Positions 8,951-17,007 of a DNA stretch of 64,000 nucleotides are shown piece after piece. The number at the start of each line of letters is the position of its first letter. The stretch's first letter is position 1. Made by a program: the position numbers and the translations under genes. The DNA comes from Bradyrhizobium diazoefficiens. GTDB taxonomy: Bacteria; Pseudomonadota; Alphaproteobacteria; Rhizobiales; Xanthobacteraceae. Below the pieces are notes generated by a model. That model was not told where the DNA came from and ran no database searches. It saw only the letters and a list, made by a program, of their open reading frames with translations. The DNA lies in the NCBI RefSeq assembly GCF_016616235.1, contig NZ_CP067100.1, positions 2,105,001 through 2,169,000 of the forward strand. Direction: 5' to 3'.

Positions 8951-8986
8951 GGGCGCTGGTGCAGACGGCCGACCTACACGCTCCGC

Positions 8987-9092
8987 TGTCATGCCCCGGC
9001 TTGGCCGGGGCATCCAGTACGCCGCGGCTTCTCGGCCTGGCCGCCCCCGCCTGTGGAATACTGGATCGCCCGGTCAAGGCCGGGCGATGACA
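8987..9092. repeat. REP-type palindrome, family B
   Basis: Two hairpins, CCCCGGCTTGGCCGGGG and CGCCCGGTCAAGGCCGGGCG, flank an inner CATCCAGTA / TACTGGATC inverted pair. It lies between the convergent ends of the tartrate dehydratase and DUF418 genes, so it may help end transcription on both strands. Confidence 0.85.
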
Positions 9093-9134
9093 CCGTGGCT
9101 GTGGCCCGGGCGCGTTGGACGTCCGCTGCCGCCT

Positions 9135-10280
9135 TCACCGCACCGCCATCGCCTCTGCCAGCATCATCGGCTGCCGCACCCCGTACATCAGCGTGCGCCA
9201 CAGCCATTCGAGCGGGCCGTACCGGTGGTGGCGCAGCCACCATGCGCTGAACAGCACCTGCATTGCGTAGACAGCGATGCCGATGGCGAGGCTCTGGGTG
9301 ATGCCGAGCCGCCCGAACAGGCCGAGGCCATAGCCGTAAAAGATCCAGCCGAAGATGACGGATTGTGCGACGTAGTTGGTGAAGGCCATGCGGCCCAGCG
9401 GCGCGGCCCAGCCGAGCAGCCGCTTGCCGCGCTCGAAATGGGCGATGCCGAGGATGGCGGCGCCATAGCCCAGCGCCAGCAGAACGGTGCCGAGCGGCTC
9501 GATACCAATATGGAGCAAGGCCGCGCCGAGACCGATCGCGGGGAGCGCGATGGCGAACAGGACGCGGGTATTTTGCACCACGCCGCTACGCCAGGCGAGC
9601 GCGCCCACAAAAAACAGCCCGACCGTACGCAAGAAGACGAATGCGTGCAGGGAGGCGATGAGGGGAATTTCGCGCAGGCGAAACGCCAGCACGTCGAGGA
9701 AGCCGCCCGTCGCGTAGATGCGATTGGCATCCATGACGTCCTGCCAGATCGCGGCCCTGCTCGGAAACAATCCGGCCGGCGGAAAGGCCTGCATGGCCAG
9801 ATACAGCGCCAGAAACACCAGCGCGGCAAGCGCCAGCAGCCAGCGCGGAGCAAACAGGAACGGCAGCACGACGAACCCCGCCAGCGCATATTCGGTGAGA
9901 ATATCGCCATTCCAGATCAGGCACAGGTGAACGACGCCGAACACCAGCAGCACAACGAGCCGGCGCAGCAGCAGCGCAGTCCGGTGCTCGCTGATCGCGA
10001 GCCGGTCGAATTGAATGGCAAGACCTGCGCCGAACAGCAGCGCAAACAGCGCGAATGCCTTGAGCTCGATAGCCTCTGTCAGAATCGTTTCGATGGCGCG
10101 ATCGATCGGCGAGACAGGCGTCCTCGGACCCAGAAACTGCTCGAAGATCGAAACGCGAAATTCCATCACGACGTTGACCGCCATGACGCCGAACAGGGCG
10201 ATGCCCCGCAGAACGTCGATGGCTTCGATTCGATCCGCGGACGGCGTCGGCTTGGAGATTGCGGCGCTATCGGAGGTCAT
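9135..10280 (-). CDS. DUF418 family membrane protein (YeiB-like)
   Basis: The 381-residue polytopic inner-membrane protein has roughly ten hydrophobic segments. The first, RIEAIDVLRGIALFGVMAVN, is the family's opening motif. The C-terminal DUF418 signature is present: GRMAFTNYVAQSVIFGW, then RYGPLEWLWRTLMYG. Start 10280 is preferred because the reading upstream runs into repeat DNA. YeiB-type proteins are related to acyltransferase membrane domains, but no substrate is known. It stands alone. Confidence 0.87.
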   Translation of the reverse strand: MTSDSAAISKPTPSADRIEAIDVLRGIALFGVMAVNVVMEFRVSIFEQFLGPRTPVSPIDRAIETILTEAIELKAFALFALLFGAGLAIQFDRLAISEHRTALLLRRLVVLLVFGVVHLCLIWNGDILTEYALAGFVVLPFLFAPRWLLALAALVFLALYLAMQAFPPAGLFPSRAAIWQDVMDANRIYATGGFLDVLAFRLREIPLIASLHAFVFLRTVGLFFVGALAWRSGVVQNTRVLFAIALPAIGLGAALLHIGIEPLGTVLLALGYGAAILGIAHFERGKRLLGWAAPLGRMAFTNYVAQSVIFGWIFYGYGLGLFGRLGITQSLAIGIAVYAMQVLFSAWWLRHHRYGPLEWLWRTLMYGVRQPMMLAEAMAVR

Positions 10281-10362
10281 CGCGGTCTGAATTCCATCGT
10301 AGCCGGGCGGCGAGATGCCGCCACATCCTACGTCATTGCGAGCGGGCGCATCCACAATCCCG

Positions 10363-10543
10363 CTGTCATACCCCGGCTTGCCGCCCGCTAAAGCTTTGGC
10401 AGCCGAGCACCCTGTTGGCCCGGCGTAGCCTTGGCGGAGATGGGACCGGGGCATCCAGTACGCCGCGGCGGATGTGGTAAGAGCGAGTTCGCTAACGCTG
10501 GCCTCTGGAATACTGGATCGCCCGGTCAAGCCGGGCGATGACA
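10363..10543. repeat. REP-type palindrome, family B, with a nested insertion in the first hairpin loop
   Basis: The first hairpin arm CCCCGGCTTG (10371-10380) and its partner ACCGGGGC (from 10445) are separated by 64 extra bases at 10381-10444 that contain GCTAAAGCTTTGG. The second hairpin (CCCGGTCAAGCCGGG) is normal. A homologous insertion sits in the equivalent loop at 62875-62940. Confidence 0.85.
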
Positions 10544-10555
10544 CCGATGTTGTCG

Positions 10556-11908
10556 TTACGACAACCGCATATCCAGCAGCCGCCGCCCCTCGCCCTTCAA
10601 CAGCTTCTTCACAGCGCTGGAGGCCACGACCTCGCCGTCATTGGCGTAGGCCTCGTGGTTCTTCTCGATGTCGTCGAGGCGGTAGAGATAGTTGACCATC
10701 ACGCCGGCGGACTCGCGCACGCCCTTGGGCGAGAGGTCGCCGAGCCAGTTGATGCGTTCGAGCCGGGCGCCGTTGCCGAGATGGAAGCGGGCGACCGAGT
10801 CGATCAGCTTGCCCTTCGGCGTACGCGCCTTCAGGAAGTAGTGTGCCGCGAGGGGCTCGAGCAGCGCGCGTAGCAGCATCGTCGTCTCGGGGTGCTCGAA
10901 CCATTTGGGGTCGTCGAGACGCTTCAGGAGGTCGCGGTCCTCGTCCGTCAGCGGCAGGTCCTTGTCCTGCTTGATCCATTGCATGAAGCCCGGCACCGGC
11001 GACAGCGTCACGAAGCTATCAAGCTTCGGCAATTCGCGGCGCAGCTCCTCCACCACCTGCTTGATCAGGAAGCTGCCGAAGGAGATGCCGCCAAGGCCGC
11101 GCTGGGTGTTGGAGATCGAATAGAACACGGCGGTACGCGCGCGCTCGATCGGCAAATGTTGACGGTCGACCGCGAGCAGCGGCGCAATCGCGCCCGGGAT
11201 CGTCTCGGTCAGCGCCACCTCGACGAAGATCAGGGGCTCGTCGACCATGGCGGGATGGAAGAAGGCGTAGCAGCGGCGGTCGACTGGATCGATGCGGCGG
11301 CGCAGATCGTCCCAGTCGGAGATCTCGTGCACGGCCTCGTAACGGATGATCTTTTCGAGGATGTTGGCCGGGGTCGACCAGTCGATCCTGCGCAGCACGA
11401 GAAACCCCCTGTTGAACCACGAAGAAAGAAGATGCGAGACGTCGCGGTCGAGCGCGGCGAGATCGGTGTGTCCGTTCATCATGCCGAGCAGGTCGGCGCG
11501 CATGGCGACGAGATCGCCGGTGCCGCCCGGCGCGCGGTTGAGCCGGCGGATCAGCTCCTGCCGTCGCGGCTCGGAGGCGAAGTGCAGGCTGCTTGCGTCC
11601 TCGTCGCTGGGCTTGGCCCGCCATTTCTCGATCGCCTTGGACAGGCGTTCGCGGTCCGGGCCGAAATCGCGCACCAGCCCTTCGAAGAAGGCGCGGCGTC
11701 CCGCCGCATCCAGCTCCCGGTAGATGTCGAGCACCTCACGCGCCATGGCGGTGCCGGACGCTTCGCCCCGGCCCGACAGCAGCGCGCCGCAGAGCGCGAT
11801 CAGTCCGTCGGCGTCCTGCTTGGTATCGGCGGAGTCCCCCCGGCGCAGCAGCGTGCGGCCGCGCTCGGAAATGGTGGCGAGCAGGTCGGAGAAGAAGGCG
11901 TTGGCCAT
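10556..11908 (-). CDS. Malonyl-CoA decarboxylase
   Basis: The enzyme converts malonyl-CoA to acetyl-CoA and CO2 in the cytoplasm. The 450-residue protein has the helical N-terminal domain followed by the acetyltransferase-like catalytic domain. The conserved TAVFYSISNTQRGLGGISFG segment holds the likely catalytic Ser, and LEPLAAHYFLKA holds the catalytic His. Related rhizobial genes are called matA, but the matB synthetase and matC transporter are not in the window, so no symbol is given. The nearest genes belong to other functions. Confidence 0.93.
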   Translation of the reverse strand: MANAFFSDLLATISERGRTLLRRGDSADTKQDADGLIALCGALLSGRGEASGTAMAREVLDIYRELDAAGRRAFFEGLVRDFGPDRERLSKAIEKWRAKPSDEDASSLHFASEPRRQELIRRLNRAPGGTGDLVAMRADLLGMMNGHTDLAALDRDVSHLLSSWFNRGFLVLRRIDWSTPANILEKIIRYEAVHEISDWDDLRRRIDPVDRRCYAFFHPAMVDEPLIFVEVALTETIPGAIAPLLAVDRQHLPIERARTAVFYSISNTQRGLGGISFGSFLIKQVVEELRRELPKLDSFVTLSPVPGFMQWIKQDKDLPLTDEDRDLLKRLDDPKWFEHPETTMLLRALLEPLAAHYFLKARTPKGKLIDSVARFHLGNGARLERINWLGDLSPKGVRESAGVMVNYLYRLDDIEKNHEAYANDGEVVASSAVKKLLKGEGRRLLDMRLS

Positions 11909-12002
11909 CTGGGCTTTCGATTCAGGTTTGTGCGATGCGGAAGCTTACACGGGATTTAGGCCGAAGCCGATCACAATCAAGCGCAAGAATGTGGCATCCG
12001 CA

Positions 12003-12812
12003 TCATGCTTTTTTGGAAAACTCCGTCGGCGTCCGTCCCGTCACCTGACGGAACGCGGCCGAAAACGCGGGCACGCTGGCATAACCGAGCTGGGTCGCGA
12101 GCTGTTTCACCGACACATTGGCATCCGTCGATATCAGCTGGATCGCCGCCGCAATCCTCGCGCGCTGGCACCAGCTCTTGAAGCTCAATTGCGTCTCGCT
12201 CGAGAACAGCCGCGACAGCGTGCGGGCGGAGGTTCCGACCTCGCGCGCCAGCGTGTCGACGTCATGTAGTCCCGTGGGATCGTCGAGCACGATCAGAGCG
12301 GCGCGGCGGCAGCGCGGCTCCTGCGGCAGCGGCACGAAGGTCGCGGAATCCTCGGCCTGATGCAATTCCAGCATGACGAGGCGCACCAGCAGCTCGGTGC
12401 GCTCCTCGGTGTTGCGCGCGTCGAACAGCGCGAGGATCGCTTGATTGAGCAGCGGCGACACCCGCACCACGAATTCCCTGGTCAGGCCCTCATAGCGCTT
12501 CTCGCGCTTCAGCCACGACAGGTCGAAATACAGCGTGCGCATCTCGATGTCGGCGAGCAGGTCGATGGCGTGCTCGAGTCCGGCCGGCACCCACACGGCG
12601 CGGTCCGGCGGCACCAGCCAGCGTCCCCCGGGCGTCGTCACCTGCATCGTGCCTTTGGCGGCATAGATCAGCTGCGATTCGCGGTGCAGGTGCGGATCGA
12701 TCCGCATGCCTCTCGGGTAATCGCGCGCGACCAGGTGCACGCCCGCGGTCGAGCGGTGGCTACCCCGGACCTCCCGAAGGATTGGCGTTTCGACGACAGT
12801 CATTGGCAGCAT
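12003..12812 (-). CDS. AraC family transcriptional regulator (cupin sensor)
   Basis: The 269-residue protein has an N-terminal cupin sensor with DPHLHRESQLIYAAKGTMQV and PPDRAVWVPAGLEH. The C-terminal half is an AraC-type pair of helix-turn-helix motifs with REVGTSARTLSRLFSSE and LATQLGYASVPAFSAAFRQV. It is divergent from the MFS transporter gene with 53 bases between starts, so it probably controls that gene and itself. ATG at 12812 and 12803 are both possible starts. The ligand is unknown. Confidence 0.92.
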   Translation of the reverse strand: MLPMTVVETPILREVRGSHRSTAGVHLVARDYPRGMRIDPHLHRESQLIYAAKGTMQVTTPGGRWLVPPDRAVWVPAGLEHAIDLLADIEMRTLYFDLSWLKREKRYEGLTREFVVRVSPLLNQAILALFDARNTEERTELLVRLVMLELHQAEDSATFVPLPQEPRCRRAALIVLDDPTGLHDVDTLAREVGTSARTLSRLFSSETQLSFKSWCQRARIAAAIQLISTDANVSVKQLATQLGYASVPAFSAAFRQVTGRTPTEFSKKA

Positions 12813-12865
12813 CCCGTCATTCGCCCGACATATAACTCATTTCGGAGCGGGAGAGGATTCGGGAA

Positions 12866-14038
12866 ATGAACAGCCCCAGCCGGGTCATCAGTTTCGTCAA
12901 CGCAGGCCATTTCATCGACCATTATGCGATGCTGATCTTCGCCGCCGCGGTGATCATCATGGGCCCGGCGCTCGGCATGGCCTATTCGGAACTGCTGCCG
13001 TACGCGACACCTGGCTTCGTGGCGTTCGGCGCCGGCTCACTGCTCACCGGCTGGCTCGGGGACCGCTGGAGCCGCCGCCACATGATGCTGATCTTCTTCG
13101 TCGGCATCGGCGCTTCCATGATCTCGGTCGGCTTCGTGCAGACGCAGGCTGAGCTCGGCGCCGCGCTGCTCGCGATCGGCATCTTCGCCTCGATCTACCA
13201 CCCCGTCGGCACCGCGATGATCGTGTCCTATGCCGACCGGCTCGGCCGCGAGATGGGAATCAACGGCGTCTGGGGCAATCTCGGCGTTGCCTCGTCCGCC
13301 CTCGTCACCGGCGTGATCGGCCAATTTCTCGGCTGGCGTTTTGCCTTCATCATTCCGGGCCTGGTCACCATCCTGATCGGCATCGCCTTTGCGATGCTGG
13401 TCGTGCACGAGGACCGCAAGGGCTCCAGGCAGGCCGCGGCGCAGGCGCGCGTCGCCAAGCAGGACATGTGGCGCGTCGTGCTGTCGCTGCTGATCGTGGT
13501 GATCGCGATTTCGACCACCTTCAATGCGGTCACGGTGGCACTGCCAAAACTGTTCGCGGAGCGGCTTGCGGATCTGACCAAGAGCCCGGCGCTGTTAGGG
13601 GTGATCGCCGCCTGCGTCTACGTGTTCGGCGCGATGACGCAGTACACGATCGGCCGCCTGCTCGACCGCTACTCGCTGAAGGCCGTGGCGCTTCCGCTGT
13701 CCTTCATGCTGGCGCCGTTTTTGTATCTTGCCGCAAGCCTGAACAATCTGCCGCTGATCGTGGTGTCGATCGGCATCGTCATGGGCGCGTTCGGGCAGGT
13801 CACGGTGAACGATGCCATGGTCGGCAAGTACACCAGCGAGCAATGGCGCTCGCGCGCCTATGCCGTGCGCTATTTCATCGGCTTCACCGCAGCCGGCGCC
13901 TCGGTGGGGCTGGTTGCCTGGCTCTACGAGCAGGGTGGCTTCGTCACCATGCTGCACGCCTTCGCCGGCCTCTGCCTGCTCGCGATTGCGGCGGCGATCA
14001 TCCTGCCGCGCGAAATCCGGTCGCCGCAGGCGGCGTGA
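12866..14038 (+). CDS. MFS transporter (fosmidomycin-resistance-like)
   Basis: The 390-residue inner-membrane protein has about twelve hydrophobic segments. The FINAGHFIDHYAML-like opening (VNAGHFIDHYAMLIF) and GWLGDRWSRRHMM loop 2-3 motif are typical of the Fsr/YnfM-like major facilitator branch. It is divergent from the AraC regulator, a common arrangement for regulated efflux. A GAGAGGATTCGGGAA stretch precedes the ATG. The exported compound cannot be named from sequence. Confidence 0.9.
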   Translation: MNSPSRVISFVNAGHFIDHYAMLIFAAAVIIMGPALGMAYSELLPYATPGFVAFGAGSLLTGWLGDRWSRRHMMLIFFVGIGASMISVGFVQTQAELGAALLAIGIFASIYHPVGTAMIVSYADRLGREMGINGVWGNLGVASSALVTGVIGQFLGWRFAFIIPGLVTILIGIAFAMLVVHEDRKGSRQAAAQARVAKQDMWRVVLSLLIVVIAISTTFNAVTVALPKLFAERLADLTKSPALLGVIAACVYVFGAMTQYTIGRLLDRYSLKAVALPLSFMLAPFLYLAASLNNLPLIVVSIGIVMGAFGQVTVNDAMVGKYTSEQWRSRAYAVRYFIGFTAAGASVGLVAWLYEQGGFVTMLHAFAGLCLLAIAAAIILPREIRSPQAA

Positions 14039-14046
14039 GGGGGCGT

Positions 14047-14187
14047 GTCGTGTCCCGGACAAGCTGCAACGCATGAGCGTTGCAGCGCAGAGCCGGGACC
14101 CAGAGGCTACGAATTCCGTTCTCGCGTGAGCCCCCGGCTCTGCCGCGCACCGCCAAATGTGGCGCTGCGCTGCGTCCGGGGCACGAG
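14047..14187. repeat. Intergenic palindromic repeat, family C
   Basis: Pairs of GTCCCGGAC / GTCCGGGGC arms and GCAACGCATGAGCGTTGC make nested hairpins. A similar element with GTGCCCCGGAC and GCCCGGGACACGAG ends lies at 58899-59023. Confidence 0.7.
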
Positions 14188-14215
14188 CGGGACGTAAGGC
14201 GGCTCACTCTCGCGC

Positions 14216-14295
14216 ATCATTCCGAGCGCAGCGAAGCAATCCAGAATCTTTCCGCGGAGGGACTCTGGATTGCTTCGCTTCGCTCGCAATGACGG
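14216..14295. repeat. Intergenic palindromic repeat, family D
   Basis: Inverted arms GCGAAGCAATCCAGA and TCTGGATTGCTTCGC surround a short CTTTCCGCGGAGG core, with CATTCCGAGCG / CGCTCGCAATGAC at the ends. No second copy of this exact form was seen in the window. Confidence 0.8.
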
Positions 14296-14558
14296 ACAAG
14301 GCCGCAAACGACGGCACATCACGCACACCACCCACGATGCCATTATGCCCGTGTGTTGCCCGACGGCGCAAGTCATTTTCGGTAATACAGAAATTTCCTC
14401 AGCCTTTTCGATCCAATCTCTACTGTGCATGGGGTTGTTTTCGCACTTTTTGTTTTCGCCCCTTGAAATCCCGCCGGGGAACCCGCTCCACCTCCCGCGG
14501 GTTCTGTCCCTATGGCCCCGGCACCTTGCCGGGACAGCGAACGGGGGAAGACACCTGC
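14296..14558 (+). other. Leader region of the antiporter gene, with a shared 26-base core
   Basis: No gene is seen here. Positions 14420-14445 match, in inverse orientation, the 26 bases at 56766-56791. A CCCGCCGGGG / CCCGCGGG and TGCCGGGACAG-rich stretch follows at 14467-14540, just before the GGGGAAG ribosome binding site of the antiporter gene. No -35/-10 pair is convincing. Confidence 0.5.
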
Positions 14559-16826
14559 ATGCAGTGGAGCCTGCTCCGACCGGTCGGCCTTGTCCCTGCG
14601 GCGCTTGTCCTCACCACCATTGCGGCCGGTGCCGAGGGCGGCAAATCGGCCGGCCCCTCGGAATTCCTGCTGGTGGCGCAGATCGTGCTGCTGATCGCGG
14701 TGGGGCGCGGTCTCGGCGAGATCATGCAGCGCATCGGCCAGCCTTCGGTGATGGGCGAACTGCTCGCCGGCATCATCCTCGGTCCGTCGCTGTTCGGCTG
14801 GGTCTGGCCCGAGGCGCAAGCCGCGATCTTCCCCAAGACGCCCGAGCAGAAGGCGATGATCGACGGCATCGCCCAGTTCGGCATCCTGCTGCTGCTGTTG
14901 CTGACCGGCATGGAGACCGACCTCAAGCTGGTCAGGAGGGTCGGCAAGGCCGCCATCGCGATCTCGATCGCCGGCATCCTCGTGCCCTTCGCCTTCGGCT
15001 TTGCGCTCGGCGAATTCCTGCCTGACGCACTGCTGCCCAATCCGCAAGCGCGCCTTGTCGCCTCGCTGTTCATGGGCACGGCGCTGTCGATCTCCTCGGT
15101 GAAGATCGTCGCCGTGGTCGTGCGCGAGATGAATTTCATGCGCCGCAATGTCGGCCAGATCATCGTCGCGACCGCCGTCATCGACGACACCATCGGCTGG
15201 ATCATCATCGCGGTGATTTTCAGCCTGGCGTCGCAAGGCACGCTGGACGTCGCCTCGGTGGCGAAGGCCGTGCTGGGCACGCTCGCCTTCCTCGCGGTCA
15301 GCTTCACCATCGGCCGCCGGCTGGTGTTCCAGCTGATCCGCTGGGCCAACGACAATCTCGTCAGCACCGCGGCGGTGATCACCGTCATCCTGCTGCTGAT
15401 GGGCACGATGGCGCTGATTACGCATGCGATCGGCGTGCACACCGTGCTCGGCGCCTTCGTCGCCGGCATCCTGGTCGGGGAGTCCCCGATCCTGACCCGG
15501 CAGATCGACGAACGCCTGCGCAGCCTGATCTCGAGCGTCTTCATGCCGGTGTTCTTCGGCCTTGCGGGCCTTGCCGCCGATCTCTCCGTGCTGCGCGACC
15601 CCAACCTGCTGATGCTCACCGGCCTCCTGGTCGTGATCGCCAGCGTGGGCAAGTTCGGCGGCGCCTTTGTCGGCGGCACCGTCGGCGGGCTGAACACGCG
15701 GGAGTCGCTGGCGCTCGCCAGCGGCATGAACGCGCGCGGCTCGACCGAGGTCATCATTGCCACCATCGGCCTCTCCATCGGCGTGCTCAGCCAGAACCTG
15801 TTCACGATGATCGTAACTATGGCGATCGTCACGACGATGGCGATGCCGCCGATGCTGCGCGCGGCGCTCGCGAAGCTGCCGATGAACAAGGAGGAGAGGG
15901 AGCGCCTTGAGCGGGAGGAATTCGAGAAGCGCGGCTTCATCGCCAATCTCGAACGTCCCTTGCTCGCCGTGGACGAAAGCGTCAACGCCACCTTCGCCGC
16001 CCACATCGCAGGCCTGATCGCCGGCATGCGCGGCCTGCCGATCACCGTGCTGCATATCGGCAAGCGGGCCGGTGAGCGGGAGAAGGTCCGCGGCGAGGCG
16101 GAGAGCCACGAGGCCGTGGTGAAGAAAGCTGCCGAAACCGTCTCCGCCAATGGCGACGGCGATGCCGGCAGCGTCGACGTCGTCACGCGGGCGCGACGCG
16201 AGGAGCTCGGTGAGACCATCGCGAATGAAGCGCGCAAGGGCTTCGATCTCCTCGTCGTCGGTGTCGACAGGGTCGGCGCCACGAAAGACCGCTTCGACCG
16301 CAAGATCGAGGACATCGCCGCAAAATTCGACGGACCGCTCGCGATCGTCGCAGCCAAGGGCAAACATCTGAAGCAGCCGATGCCCGAGCAGCTCAACATC
16401 CTCGTTCCGGTTTCCGGCAGCAGCATCGCCAAGCGCGGCGCCGAGGTCGCGGTGGCGCTGACGCAGGCCGGATCGGGCTCGCTCCGCGTGATCTATGTGG
16501 CGACGACGCGCGACAAGGGCGCCCAGCGCGGGGCCTCCCGCGGGCTCAGCCAAGAAACCGGCATCCTCAAGGACACCAGCGATCTCGCCGCCCGCTACGA
16601 GGTCGACATCACCACCACGCTGCGCGTCAATCGCGCGCCGGAGGCGGCGATCCTGCGCGAGATCGACACCACCGATGTCGATCTCGTCGTCATGGGCGTC
16701 GACCGCATCCAGGCCGACCATCTCTCCTTCGGCGGCGTCGCCGATGCGGTGCTGCGGCAGTCCAAAGTCTCGGTGCTGCTGGTCTCGAGCGGCGAGGCCC
16801 GGCAGGCCCCGGCGGAGAAGGCTTGA
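14559..16826 (+). CDS. CPA2 cation:proton antiporter with two C-terminal universal-stress domains
   Basis: The 755-residue protein should exchange Na+ or K+ for H+ across the inner membrane. Residues 1-430 form about twelve membrane segments with LLLLLTGMETDLKLVRRVG and the ion-binding Asp pair in AVIDDTIGWIII. Two Usp-like domains follow in the cytoplasm, each ending in a typical strand: FDLLVVGVDRVG, then VDLVVMGVDRI with VADAVLRQSKVSVLLVSSG. The ATG at 14559 is chosen because GGGGAAG lies 8 bases upstream and the N-terminus suits a membrane protein. A longer reading from 14157 lies in repeats. The Usp pair may sense nucleotide or stress state (inference). Confidence 0.9.
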   Translation: MQWSLLRPVGLVPAALVLTTIAAGAEGGKSAGPSEFLLVAQIVLLIAVGRGLGEIMQRIGQPSVMGELLAGIILGPSLFGWVWPEAQAAIFPKTPEQKAMIDGIAQFGILLLLLLTGMETDLKLVRRVGKAAIAISIAGILVPFAFGFALGEFLPDALLPNPQARLVASLFMGTALSISSVKIVAVVVREMNFMRRNVGQIIVATAVIDDTIGWIIIAVIFSLASQGTLDVASVAKAVLGTLAFLAVSFTIGRRLVFQLIRWANDNLVSTAAVITVILLLMGTMALITHAIGVHTVLGAFVAGILVGESPILTRQIDERLRSLISSVFMPVFFGLAGLAADLSVLRDPNLLMLTGLLVVIASVGKFGGAFVGGTVGGLNTRESLALASGMNARGSTEVIIATIGLSIGVLSQNLFTMIVTMAIVTTMAMPPMLRAALAKLPMNKEERERLEREEFEKRGFIANLERPLLAVDESVNATFAAHIAGLIAGMRGLPITVLHIGKRAGEREKVRGEAESHEAVVKKAAETVSANGDGDAGSVDVVTRARREELGETIANEARKGFDLLVVGVDRVGATKDRFDRKIEDIAAKFDGPLAIVAAKGKHLKQPMPEQLNILVPVSGSSIAKRGAEVAVALTQAGSGSLRVIYVATTRDKGAQRGASRGLSQETGILKDTSDLAARYEVDITTTLRVNRAPEAAILREIDTTDVDLVVMGVDRIQADHLSFGGVADAVLRQSKVSVLLVSSGEARQAPAEKA

Positions 16827-16858
16827 AGTGAGCGACTTGCGGCTGCGGCCGCACTGCG

Positions 16859-16992
16859 TCACCTCTCCCCAGCGGGGAGAGGTCGGATTGCGCAGCAATC
16901 CGGGCGAGGGGGCCCAGCATCCGGTGAGACTGTAACCCCTCACCCGGAACGCATCTTCGACGCGCTCCGACCTCTGCCTTCGGGAGAGGTGA
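16859..16992. repeat. Intergenic palindromic repeat, family A
   Basis: Second copy of the element at 5267-5424: ACCTCTCCCCAGCGGGGAG at one end, CCCTCACCCGGAACGCATCT in the middle and CGACCTCTGCCTTCGGGAG at the other end. It lies between the convergent antiporter and RND genes. Confidence 0.85.
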
Positions 16993-17007
16993 CCCGAAGC
17001 AGCGCGC

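Noticed and set aside
10281..10544. N-terminal extension of the DUF418 protein by 88 codons
   Set aside because: The extension translates REP repeat DNA. The DUF418 family starts near MTSDSAAIS at 10280.
14373..16943. Long open frame of 856 codons on the minus strand
   Set aside because: It is antisense to the antiporter gene, has low-complexity Asp/His/Arg composition and no recognised domain. It is a by-product of high G+C codon use.
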